31,540 nt of DNA from Lentisphaeria bacterium UBA4640 (GTDB lineage Bacteria; Verrucomicrobiota; Lentisphaeria; Victivallales; UBA1829): positions 41,963 through 73,502 of the forward strand of contig DHMO01000007.1 in the NCBI GenBank assembly GCA_002405835.1, written 5' to 3'. This document shows positions 22,626-29,836 of this stretch, piece by piece. A program made the translations under genes and the position numbers. The stretch's first letter is position 1. Each line of letters opens with the position of its first letter. Below the pieces are notes generated by a model. It made no database searches. It was given only the letters and a program-made list of their open reading frames with translations, and was not told the origin of the DNA.

Positions 22626-23173
22626 CAGAGTGCGATCATTTGAAATTTGAGAGTTTTGAGCTGTTCTTCGGTCGTGCCGAGCGCCGCGGCGAGAGCGTAG
22701 GCGAAGTCGAATGCCGCGCCCGGTCCCTTGCCGGTGACGACGTTGCGGTCGGTCTCCGCGCGCGAACCTGTGTAGACGAGTCCGGGAGCCATCTGTTCCG
22801 AACCCGGGTATCCCGTTACGCGGCGTTCCGCTGTGATTCCGGCTTTGTGCAGGACGATCGGAGCGGCGCAGATTGCGGAAACGGTTTTCCCCGCTTCATA
22901 AAGTTTGCGGAGCAGGGCGATGACGGCAGGGCAGTCCCGCAGATTGGTGGAGCCGGGCATTCCGCCGGGCAGGAAAACGGCGTCGAGCGAATCCGCATCG
23001 AGATCCGCGATACCGCACTGCGGCGTGGCGCGGATTCCGTGGGCGCCGTTGACGGTTCCCGGTTTGATTCCGGCGGTGATCACCTCATATCCGAGGCGTT
23101 TGAGAATATCGGACGGTACAACGGCTTCGATTTCCTCGAATCCGTCGGCGAGCAGAACGGCGACAGTTTTCAT
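22625..23173 (-). CDS. DJ-1/PfpI-family protein (ThiJ-like)
   Basis: A 182-aa protein beginning MKTVAVLLADGFEEIEAVVP, the conserved DJ-1 start with Glu at about 15-16. The nucleophilic Cys is in VSAICAAPIVLHKAG (about residue 102), and VLPGGMPG appears as FLPGGMPG. Relatives include YajL, DJ-1 and glyoxalase-III-like or protein deglycase enzymes. Its ATG overlaps the stop of the upstream fusion gene by 4 bp (ATGA), and its own stop overlaps the tgt start. A start five codons earlier is possible, but GGGAG lies just before the one chosen. Confidence 0.92.
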
Positions 23174-25092
23174 TTTGACTCCCTGCAAAGTTTGATTCGT
23201 GCGGGCAGAACCTCTCGCGCTTTCGCGCAGAGTTCTTTCAGCAATGTAAATGCAAACGGCGAATTTTCAAGTCCGTCTGCGAGAAGTTCAAGACACGGCG
23301 CGGCGTAATCCAGATATTTCATTTTCCCCTTGGTCAGCGAGAGGAAGCCGTAGGCTCCGAGCGCCTGCATGCTGCGCTGGAGCGAGGCGAGCGCATAATG
23401 CCGCCGGAACTCCTCCGCATTCACCGGATAGTCCAGTTCCGCAAGCGCGGCGCGGTACTCTTTGCAGAGTGCATCGCGCATGGCGGCGGGGATGTTCATG
23501 TACGGATCTTTCAGCAGAGCCGCGAGGTCGTAGGCATAAGGCGCCAGCCGCGCGCCCTGATAATCCACAAAACGGATTCTGCCGTTGTGCTCCAGAATGT
23601 TCTGGGACTGGAAGTCGCGGTGGATCAGCAGATACGGCGCGCGTTCGTTCTCCTGCGCCAGCAGAAGCAGCTCCCGGTCCAGCTCCGCATTCTCCGCTCC
23701 GCTGAATTCAAATCCGCAGAGACGACGGAAGAAATTTTCGCGGCAGTAGCCGGTTTCCCAGAGCAGAAGCGGACGCGCGAAGACGCGAACTTCCTGCGCG
23801 TCGGCATCAAGAGCGGAGGTGCCGCGCACCTGGAATTCCGCGAGCGCGCGGACGATCCGGCGGTAAAGCTCCAGATTCTCCGTCTCATGTCCGTGCGCGA
23901 TGCGCCAGATTGTGCGGTCGCCGAGATCCTCCATCAGAACGGTGAAGGTCGCCGGGTCGCTCTCATAAATTTCCGGCGTGAAGAGGTTGTGGCGGTTGAA
24001 GAAGCGTCCGAGCTGCACGAAACGCCCGAAGTCGGCGTCTTTCGCGCTGGAGATCATCAGGATTTTCGAGGGGGCACCCGTGCGCCGGAACCGGAGGAAG
24101 CGCCGGTCGGAGCCCTGTTCCTCCAGCGAGCTGACGCTCCAGTCGTGCGGCAGATTTTTGACGAACGGCAGCTGGGAGACAAAGCGCGTTTCGCGATGAA
24201 CTGCTCCGCGTTCCGTCAGCACTTCCCAGCGGTGAACGCCGCGGACGGCTGCATTGTCGAGCACGATGCAGTTTTCGAGATGCGCTCCGGCTTCGATTTC
24301 CGCATTTCTTCCGATGGAGACGAAGCCGCCGAACTGCGCATCCGGAGCGATCCGCGCCCCCGGCTCCGCATGAACGGAATGTCCGAGCAGACGCGCATGG
24401 ATGTCGAAGTACTGTTGGAAAGAACCGATGTCGCACCAGAGATATCCGGAATCCGGAAAGAAGGCGCTGAGTTTGCATCCGGCCTCAATCGCCTTGACCC
24501 ATGCGTCGACGATGGAGCAGTTGCACGGGCGGTCCGGCAGGAATTCGAAGAAGCGGGGGGAGTAGAGGGAGACGCACGCGTAAGTCATGGGCGTCATGCC
24601 GTCCGTGTTTCCCTCCGGACGGTTTCCGATCGCGCGGATTGCGCCGTCTTTGACGAACACGCGGTTTTCGGGACCGTCGACCATTGCCATGGTGACGTCC
24701 GCGCCGGATTCAAGGTGTTCGCGGATCATGCGTCTGAGATCGAAATCATTGACGGCGTCGCAGTTGTGCAGCAGGAAACAGTCGCAGTCCGCGAGGAGTT
24801 CTTTTGCATTGACGAGCGGGCCGCCGGTTCCGAGAATTTCGGGTTCGTCGAAGAGTGTGACGGAATCGGCGTATTCCGACTCCGCCACGCATGCCGCGAC
24901 CTGTTCCCGGAGATGATGCGTGTTGACGGCGATGCGTTCGACGCCCGCGTTTTTGAGCCGGCGGAAGATACGTGTGAGCATCGGTGTTCCCGCGATGGGG
25001 AGCACCGGCTTCGGATGTATTTCCGTCAGCGGGGCGAGCCTGGAGCCGAACCCCGCCGCGAGAACGATTGCGTTGATCTTCACCGTTCCCAC
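23170..25092 (-). CDS. MurU-AmgK-type fusion: sugar-1-phosphate nucleotidyltransferase plus sugar kinase
   Basis: A 640-aa two-part enzyme. Residues 5-235 are a nucleotidyltransferase (AIVLAAGFGSRLAPLTEIHP, KPVLPIAG, ILGTGGPLVNA, WCDIGSFQQY). A short left-handed beta-helix-like segment follows (about 241-285). Residues 315-625 are an aminoglycoside-phosphotransferase-fold kinase with YLLIHRDFQSQNIL (catalytic Asp493) and RFVDYQGARLAPYAYDLAALL, and an AmgK-like tail LQRSMQALGAYGFL. In pseudomonads AmgK and MurU are separate and recycle MurNAc to UDP-MurNAc; here one chain would do both. The start is GTG, at 25092 or 25083; the ribosome site GGAAGG does not settle it. It follows rho by 9 bp and overlaps the DJ-1 gene. 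Confidence 0.87.
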   Translation of the reverse strand: MGTVKINAIVLAAGFGSRLAPLTEIHPKPVLPIAGTPMLTRIFRRLKNAGVERIAVNTHHLREQVAACVAESEYADSVTLFDEPEILGTGGPLVNAKELLADCDCFLLHNCDAVNDFDLRRMIREHLESGADVTMAMVDGPENRVFVKDGAIRAIGNRPEGNTDGMTPMTYACVSLYSPRFFEFLPDRPCNCSIVDAWVKAIEAGCKLSAFFPDSGYLWCDIGSFQQYFDIHARLLGHSVHAEPGARIAPDAQFGGFVSIGRNAEIEAGAHLENCIVLDNAAVRGVHRWEVLTERGAVHRETRFVSQLPFVKNLPHDWSVSSLEEQGSDRRFLRFRRTGAPSKILMISSAKDADFGRFVQLGRFFNRHNLFTPEIYESDPATFTVLMEDLGDRTIWRIAHGHETENLELYRRIVRALAEFQVRGTSALDADAQEVRVFARPLLLWETGYCRENFFRRLCGFEFSGAENAELDRELLLLAQENERAPYLLIHRDFQSQNILEHNGRIRFVDYQGARLAPYAYDLAALLKDPYMNIPAAMRDALCKEYRAALAELDYPVNAEEFRRHYALASLQRSMQALGAYGFLSLTKGKMKYLDYAAPCLELLADGLENSPFAFTLLKELCAKAREVLPARIKLCRESK

Positions 25093-25101
25093 CGCCTTCC
25101 G

Positions 25102-27246
25102 TCAGTTGCTGATCTGGAGGGTCATGAGGAATTCGGCGTTGGTCTTGACCTTCTTCATTTTGCCGAGAATCAGCTCCATGGCTTCGACGGGCGGGACGCC
25201 GTTCATGGCTTTGCGGAGGGTCCAGACGCGCTGGAGTTCATCCGGATGCAGCAGGAGTTCCTCTTTACGGGTTCCGCTCTGCTCCATGTTGATTGCGGGA
25301 TAAACGCGCTTGTCGACCAGATGGCGGTCGAGGTGCAGTTCCATGTTGCCGGTTCCCTTGAACTCTTCGAAGATGACTTCATCCATCTTGCTTCCGGTGT
25401 CGATGAGCGCGGTTGCGATGATGGTGAGACTGCCGTGGTTTTCGATGTTTCGCGCGGCTCCGAAGAAGCGTTTGGGCTTGTGGAGTGCATTGGCGTCAAC
25501 ACCGCCGGAAAGGATCTTGCCGGAGTGCGGCTGAAGGGTGTTGTAGGCGCGCGCCAGACGGGTGATGGAGTCGAGAAGAATGACGACGTCCTTCTTGTAT
25601 TCCACAAGGCGTTTCGCCTTTTCGATGACCATTTCGGCGACCTGGACGTGGCGCTCGGGCGGCTCGTCGAAGGTGGAGCTGACGACTTCCGCATCGACGC
25701 ACTGCTTCATGTCGGTGACTTCTTCGGGGCGTTCGTCGATAAGCAGAACGATGAGCTGGACTTCCGGATTGTTCTTGCGGATGGCGTTTGCAATCTTCTG
25801 CATGAGCACGGTTTTACCGGTTCGCGGCGGTGCGACGATGAGTCCGCGCTGTCCCTTGCCGATCGGGGTGACGAGGTCGACCACGCGGGTGGAGAGATTT
25901 TCCGGGTCGTTTTCCAGAATCAGACGCTGCGTCGGGAAGTAGGGGGTCAGGTTGCTGAACGGGATGATGTCGCGTTTCTTCTCCGGCGGCTCGTGGTTGA
26001 TGCTGTCGACTTTGAGCATGGCGAAGAAGCGTTCTTTTTCGCGCGGGGGACGGATCTGTCCGGAGATGAAGTCGCCGGTTTTGACGGAGAAGCGGCGGAT
26101 CTGCGAGGGGCTGAGATAGATGTCCTCGGAGGAGGGCAGGTAGCTGTACGCCTGGGAGCGCAGGAAGCCGAAGCCGTCGGGCAGGATTTCGAGGAAGCCG
26201 CTGCCGTAGACCGCGCCGCTGCGTTCGGTGGTGACGCGCAGGATTTCAAACACGAGCTTGGATTTCTCAAGAGCGCCGACGCCTTCGATGCCGAGATCGT
26301 GCGCCATGGCGGTGAGTTCCTGCATGGATTTTTCCTGCATGTCGGTGATGTTGAGATCGGGCGCTTTTTCTCGGACGACGGGCGGCTGCTGTTGCTGTTC
26401 GGGCGCGGGGATGTTCTGTTCCGCATTCACCGGCTGCACGGGCGCAGGAATCTGCTGATTCTGCTGGTTCTGCTGGAACTGCGGCTGATACTGCGAAGGC
26501 TGATACCGGTTGTTGTTCGGAACGAAACGGCGGTTGTTGTTATTGTTGTTATTGTTCCGGTTGTAGCGGTTGTTCTGCTGGCCGTTGTTATTGTTGTTGA
26601 AATGGCGGCGGTCGCCGTTATTGTTGTTGTAACGGTCGTTGTTGTAGCGGTCGCCGTTGTTTTCGCGGCGCTGGTAATTGTTGTTTTCGCGGCGCTGATA
26701 ATTGTTGTTTTCACGCGCCTGGTAGTTGTTTTCGCGCGGCTGATAATTGTTCTCTCTCTGCGGATAGTTTTCGCGGGGGAGATAAGGTGCTTCGTCGCGG
26801 AAATCGACCGGCTGGGCGGGGACGGGCGCGGGACGCGGCGCGTTGAAGTCGGCGCCTTCCTCATACGGGGTCTTGTCCTCGTTCTGATAGGGCGCGGAGG
26901 TCTCGGAGGGTTCGACGGGAACGACGGTGGGGGGAACAAGCAGATCGGGCTGGACGTTTTCCGGAATCGGTTCGATTTCGGGCTCCGCTGCGGGTTCGCG
27001 GCGGCGGATGCTGCGTTTCGGCTGCGGCATCGGAATGGTTTCCTGTTCCAGATTCAGACTTCCCGTTTCGGGCGCTTGCTTTTCAAGAGGCTTTTCCGCG
27101 GGGACTGCCGCTGCGGCTTCCGCTTCCTTGCGCACTTTGGGCGGACGTCCTCTGCGCGGTTTGGGCGCGGGATTCGGGTTCTGGGCTGCCGGTACGGGCT
27201 CCGCGGGTACTGCCTGCGGAATCTGCTGTTCGTTTTCGTTTTCCAT
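25102..27246 (-). CDS. rho: Transcription termination factor Rho with long disordered N-terminus
   Basis: A 714-aa Rho; the core (about 303-714) has normal length. The Rho_N part begins MQEKSMQELTAMAHDLGIEG, the RNA-binding cold-shock-like domain is YGSGFLEILPDGFGFLR. Walker A is APPRTGKT (472-479), Walker B VVILLDSITRLARAYN (555-569), and the secondary channel region GGVDANALHKPKRFFGAARN is intact. The first ~300 residues are low-complexity: Pro/Ala/Glu-rich, with an AT-hook-like RRGRPPKVRK (31-40), then NYQxREN repeats (158-197) and long Asn/Gln/Arg tracts (to about 290). Rho of some Bacteroides and Clostridia has comparable disordered regions that form condensates or prions. Start at 27246, after GGAGAACATCAAACG. 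Confidence 0.96.
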   Translation of the reverse strand: MENENEQQIPQAVPAEPVPAAQNPNPAPKPRRGRPPKVRKEAEAAAAVPAEKPLEKQAPETGSLNLEQETIPMPQPKRSIRRREPAAEPEIEPIPENVQPDLLVPPTVVPVEPSETSAPYQNEDKTPYEEGADFNAPRPAPVPAQPVDFRDEAPYLPRENYPQRENNYQPRENNYQARENNNYQRRENNNYQRRENNGDRYNNDRYNNNNGDRRHFNNNNNGQQNNRYNRNNNNNNNNRRFVPNNNRYQPSQYQPQFQQNQQNQQIPAPVQPVNAEQNIPAPEQQQQPPVVREKAPDLNITDMQEKSMQELTAMAHDLGIEGVGALEKSKLVFEILRVTTERSGAVYGSGFLEILPDGFGFLRSQAYSYLPSSEDIYLSPSQIRRFSVKTGDFISGQIRPPREKERFFAMLKVDSINHEPPEKKRDIIPFSNLTPYFPTQRLILENDPENLSTRVVDLVTPIGKGQRGLIVAPPRTGKTVLMQKIANAIRKNNPEVQLIVLLIDERPEEVTDMKQCVDAEVVSSTFDEPPERHVQVAEMVIEKAKRLVEYKKDVVILLDSITRLARAYNTLQPHSGKILSGGVDANALHKPKRFFGAARNIENHGSLTIIATALIDTGSKMDEVIFEEFKGTGNMELHLDRHLVDKRVYPAINMEQSGTRKEELLLHPDELQRVWTLRKAMNGVPPVEAMELILGKMKKVKTNAEFLMTLQISN
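26656..26775 (-). repeat. Codon-level tandem repeats (NYQxREN) inside rho
   Basis: Five related 7-8-residue units of Asn-Tyr-x-x-Arg-Glu-Asn, with units of about 21 to 24 bp that differ slightly at the DNA level. They encode part of the disordered N-terminus of Rho. The reading frame is kept, so they can expand or contract without loss of Rho. Confidence 0.75.
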
Positions 27247-27287
27247 CGTTTGATGTTCTCCGGGGTTGCTATATGAATTTATGTTGT

Positions 27288-27872
27288 TTATTTCAGAATG
27301 CGGTTCAGTTCCGCACATTGTCTTTTCAGGTTTTCCATATCCGAATGGTTGATGATTCCGTAATCCGCCAGCTCCAGCTTTTTCGCGGCGGGAATCTGAC
27401 TCTGTATCCGGAATTCCGCATGTTCACGGCTCCAGCCTCGGGCGAGCAGACGTTCCATCTGAATTTCCGGCGGCGTCCAGACCGCAATGGTCTCATCCAC
27501 CAGCTTCTCCCATCCGCATTCGAACAGAAGCGGAACGTCGAACATCACCCGGCTGTTTTCCGGGAACGTGGCGACGAGTTTTTCCGCCTCGCGGCTGATG
27601 AACGGATGCACGATCTGCTCCAGCCATTTGCGTTCCGCTTCATCGGCGAAAACGATCTCGGCAACGGCTTTCTTCTCGGTCGTGCCGTCGGCTGCGATGA
27701 CGCGTCCGCCCCAGCGCTCGCGCAGGAGCGGGTGAATGCCCGATTCCGGATTGCTGTGCAGCGCGCCGCAGATGGCGTCCGCATCGACAGCTTTCCAGCC
27801 GAATTCCAGAAAAATTTTTAAAACCGTGGATTTGCCGCACCCGGCGGCTCCGGTCAAACCTGTCCTTTTCAA
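27288..27872 (-). CDS. coaE: Dephospho-CoA kinase
   Basis: A 194-aa kinase for the last step of coenzyme A synthesis. The P-loop is TGAAGCGKST (8-17), instead of the usual TGGIGSGKS; AVDADAICGAL is the DAD motif and FDVPLLFECGWEKLVDETIAVW the lid/substrate region, all matching CoaE. The start is TTG at 27872, with GGAG seven bases upstream; no ATG or GTG in frame nearby fits. A rare start codon may keep output low. It is the first gene of the operon with rho; rho begins 41 bp after its stop. Confidence 0.92.
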   Translation of the reverse strand: MKRTGLTGAAGCGKSTVLKIFLEFGWKAVDADAICGALHSNPESGIHPLLRERWGGRVIAADGTTEKKAVAEIVFADEAERKWLEQIVHPFISREAEKLVATFPENSRVMFDVPLLFECGWEKLVDETIAVWTPPEIQMERLLARGWSREHAEFRIQSQIPAAKKLELADYGIINHSDMENLKRQCAELNRILK

Positions 27873-27947
27873 AGAAAAATCTCCAGCGGAATATTCTCGG
27901 CAGTAATTGATACTGCAAAATTTCGGGAAATAAAAAGACCAGACGTA

Positions 27948-27975
27948 TGGAACTGATCAAAAACAATGCTATATT
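27948..27975 (+). promoter_or_regulatory. Weak promoter of Nudix-dinB unit
   Basis: TGGAAC (27948-27953), 16-bp spacer, TATATT (27970-27975). The -10 overlaps the -10 of the coaE promoter on the other strand by three bases. Confidence 0.35.
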
Positions 27976-28000
27976 GTACCATAAAAAAAGAAAAAGTCAA
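27973..28000 (-). promoter_or_regulatory. Promoter of coaE-rho operon
   Basis: Minus strand TTGACT (27995-28000), 16-bp spacer, TACAAT (27973-27978). The leader is about 95 bp long. Confidence 0.55.
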
Positions 28001-28029
28001 GTTCTTTTTCTGAAGAGGAGGTATTTTTA

Positions 28030-28575
28030 ATGAAAATAACAGGAAGAAAAGAACTCGGAGCGGGAAAATGGCTCGCTCTCGAACAGCTGGAATATACCGA
28101 TTTTGAGAATAAAACCTGCTTCTGGGAAACCGTCTCGCGGAAACGCTGCGCCGGCGCCGTCGTTCTCATCGTTGAACTCCTGCCCTCGCACCGCCTGATC
28201 CTGATCCGTCAGTACCGCCCGCCCGCGGATGCTCTCCTGATCGAGTTCCCCGCCGGTCTCATCGACCCCGGCGAGACGCCTGAATCCGCCGCTCTCCGCG
28301 AACTGCGCGAGGAGACCGGATACATTGGAACCATACGCGAACTTCTCCCTCCGGCTTACAACTCCCCCGGCCTTACCGGCGAATTCGTCGTCCCCGTTCT
28401 GATGGAAGTCGACGAGACCGCACAGGGTGAACTCAAAACCGACTTCGACGACTCCGAGCACATCGAAACCTTCCTTGTGCCCCGTTCCGAACTCTCCGCG
28501 TTTCTCCGGAAAGCCGTTGAAGAGGGCGCGAAAATCGACGCGAAAGTCATGGCGTACGCGCTTGCCCTGCGGTGA
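28030..28575 (+). CDS. Nudix hydrolase, ADP-ribose pyrophosphatase-like
   Basis: A 181-aa Nudix enzyme. The box GX5EX7REUXEEXGU is complete at residues 76-98 (GLIDPGETPESAALRELREE, then TGY). Upstream LILIRQYRPPADALLIEFPAG matches ADP-ribose diphosphatases (YrfE/NudF type), which hydrolyse ADP-ribose to AMP and ribose 5-phosphate. A strong GAGGAGG site precedes the ATG. dinB begins 6 bp after its stop, so the two are co-translated. Length is typical. Confidence 0.9.
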   Translation: MKITGRKELGAGKWLALEQLEYTDFENKTCFWETVSRKRCAGAVVLIVELLPSHRLILIRQYRPPADALLIEFPAGLIDPGETPESAALRELREETGYIGTIRELLPPAYNSPGLTGEFVVPVLMEVDETAQGELKTDFDDSEHIETFLVPRSELSAFLRKAVEEGAKIDAKVMAYALALR

Positions 28576-28581
28576 CCATTC

Positions 28582-29697
28582 ATGGATTTGCCGATCCGCA
28601 AAATCATTCATATCGACATGGACGCGTTCTACGCTTCCGTCGAAATCCGCGACAACCCGTCTTTGCGCGGGAAGCCGGTGATTGTCGGCGGGATGCCCGG
28701 AACGCGCGGCGTCGTCTGCACCGCTTCTTATGAGGCGCGCAAGTTCGGCGTTCACTCCGCGATGTCGGCGGATATGGCAAAGCGGCTCTGCCCGCACGGA
28801 ATCTTTCTGAAACCGCGCGGCGCCGCATACCGCGAGGCCTCCGCACTCATGCACGCGGTCTTCCATGAATACACCGATCTTGTCGAGCCTCTTTCACTCG
28901 ATGAAGCCTACCTGGATGTCACGGAAAACAAGAAAAACATTCCGTATGCCAGCACGATTGCGCGTGAAATCAAACAGAAAATCCGGCGGGTGACGCGCGG
29001 ACTCACCGCATCGGCGGGCGTTTCCTTCAACAAATTTCTCGCGAAGACGGCGTCCGACCTCCGCAAGCCCGACGGTTTGACCGTGGTCCGTCCGCAGGAC
29101 GCCGCGGCGCTTCTGGATTCTCTGCCCATAGAGAAGTTTTACGGAGTCGGACGCGCCACGGCGGAGGCAATGCACAAGCTCGGTATCCGCAACGGCGCGG
29201 ATCTGCGCCGGAAATCGAAATTGGAACTCGCCCTTGCGTTCGGCGCGGTCGGGGAGTTCTATTACGACATCGTGCGCGGCATCGACACCCGCGAAGTCTG
29301 TCCCGACCGCGAGCGCAAGTCGCTCGGCACCGAAGAGACGTTTGAGGAGGATATCGACGACATGGCGATGATCCGTTCTGTTCTCCGCCGCCAGTCGCGC
29401 GAAGTCGGTGATGATATGCGCAAGCGGGATCTGATCGCGAAGACGGTCTCTCTGAAGATCAAGTATTTTGATTTCCGCACCATCACGCGCAGCCGCACGC
29501 TTCCCGATTATTTCAACGATGACGACACGATCATACGCACGGTTGAGGAGCTTCTTCCGAAGACGGATGCGGGCAGAATCAAACTGCGTCTGCTCGGCGT
29601 GACCGTTTCCGGCTTTTACGGCGAGCATATCCCGTCCGGCGCGATGTATCAGCCGGAATTCGAGTTCATGAAAAACCTCCCTTTCCGGAAGTGGTGA
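28582..29697 (+). CDS. dinB: DNA polymerase IV (Y-family)
   Basis: A 371-aa translesion polymerase. Signatures are IIHIDMDAFYASVEIRDNPS at the start with catalytic Asp residues, SLDEAYLDVT with the second acidic pair, ASAGVSFNKFLAKTASDLRKPDGL, and FYGVGRATAEAMHKLGI; the C-terminal little-finger domain follows (SLGTEETFEEDIDD). No clear beta-clamp motif (QLxLF) is seen at the C-terminus, which ends FEFMKNLPFRKW. No ribosome site is visible at its start, so coupling to the Nudix gene 6 bp upstream is likely. No LexA box was found. Confidence 0.94.
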   Translation: MDLPIRKIIHIDMDAFYASVEIRDNPSLRGKPVIVGGMPGTRGVVCTASYEARKFGVHSAMSADMAKRLCPHGIFLKPRGAAYREASALMHAVFHEYTDLVEPLSLDEAYLDVTENKKNIPYASTIAREIKQKIRRVTRGLTASAGVSFNKFLAKTASDLRKPDGLTVVRPQDAAALLDSLPIEKFYGVGRATAEAMHKLGIRNGADLRRKSKLELALAFGAVGEFYYDIVRGIDTREVCPDRERKSLGTEETFEEDIDDMAMIRSVLRRQSREVGDDMRKRDLIAKTVSLKIKYFDFRTITRSRTLPDYFNDDDTIIRTVEELLPKTDAGRIKLRLLGVTVSGFYGEHIPSGAMYQPEFEFMKNLPFRKW

Positions 29698-29725
29698 TCT
29701 TGCGCAGCTGAATTTTACAGAAACG

Positions 29726-29758
29726 GAAAATGATAATGTTTTTATTGAAAATGATAAT
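29726..29758. repeat. Phased direct repeat upstream of rhamnosidase promoter
   Basis: The 12-mer GAAAATGATAAT occurs at 29726-29737 and 29747-29758, start-to-start spacing 21 bp (two helical turns). An overlapping inverted repeat (GTTTTTATT at 29738-29746 and AATAAAAAC at 29756-29764) is also present. Placed 20-55 bp upstream of the -35 box, it looks like a regulator binding site. Confidence 0.5.
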
Positions 29759-29778
29759 AAAAACCAGATGATGCACGA

Positions 29779-29807
29779 TTGCCATTTTTTTTGCCGTGGT
29801 GTATAAT
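29779..29807 (+). promoter_or_regulatory. Promoter of rhamnosidase-like gene
   Basis: TTGCCA (29779-29784), 17-bp spacer with a T-tract, TATAAT (29802-29807), 29 bp before the ATG. Confidence 0.65.
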
Positions 29808-29836
29808 TAATGATATCAAAAACAAGAGGAGAAAAA

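Noticed and set aside
26656..26775. Short spaced repeats resembling a small CRISPR array
   Set aside because: They are in-frame codon repeats in rho with no unique spacers and no cas genes nearby.
23398..27276. A 1,292-codon open frame on the plus strand
   Set aside because: It lies exactly opposite rho and the MurU-AmgK-type fusion gene, whose motifs are clear. It has no ribosome site or recognisable domains, and its Val/Ile-rich stretch simply mirrors the Asn codons of Rho. GC-rich codon use often leaves such open antisense frames.
29726..29758. Fur box upstream of the rhamnosidase gene
   Set aside because: ATGATAAT resembles half of a Fur site, but the palindromic ATTATC partner is missing and the repeats are direct.
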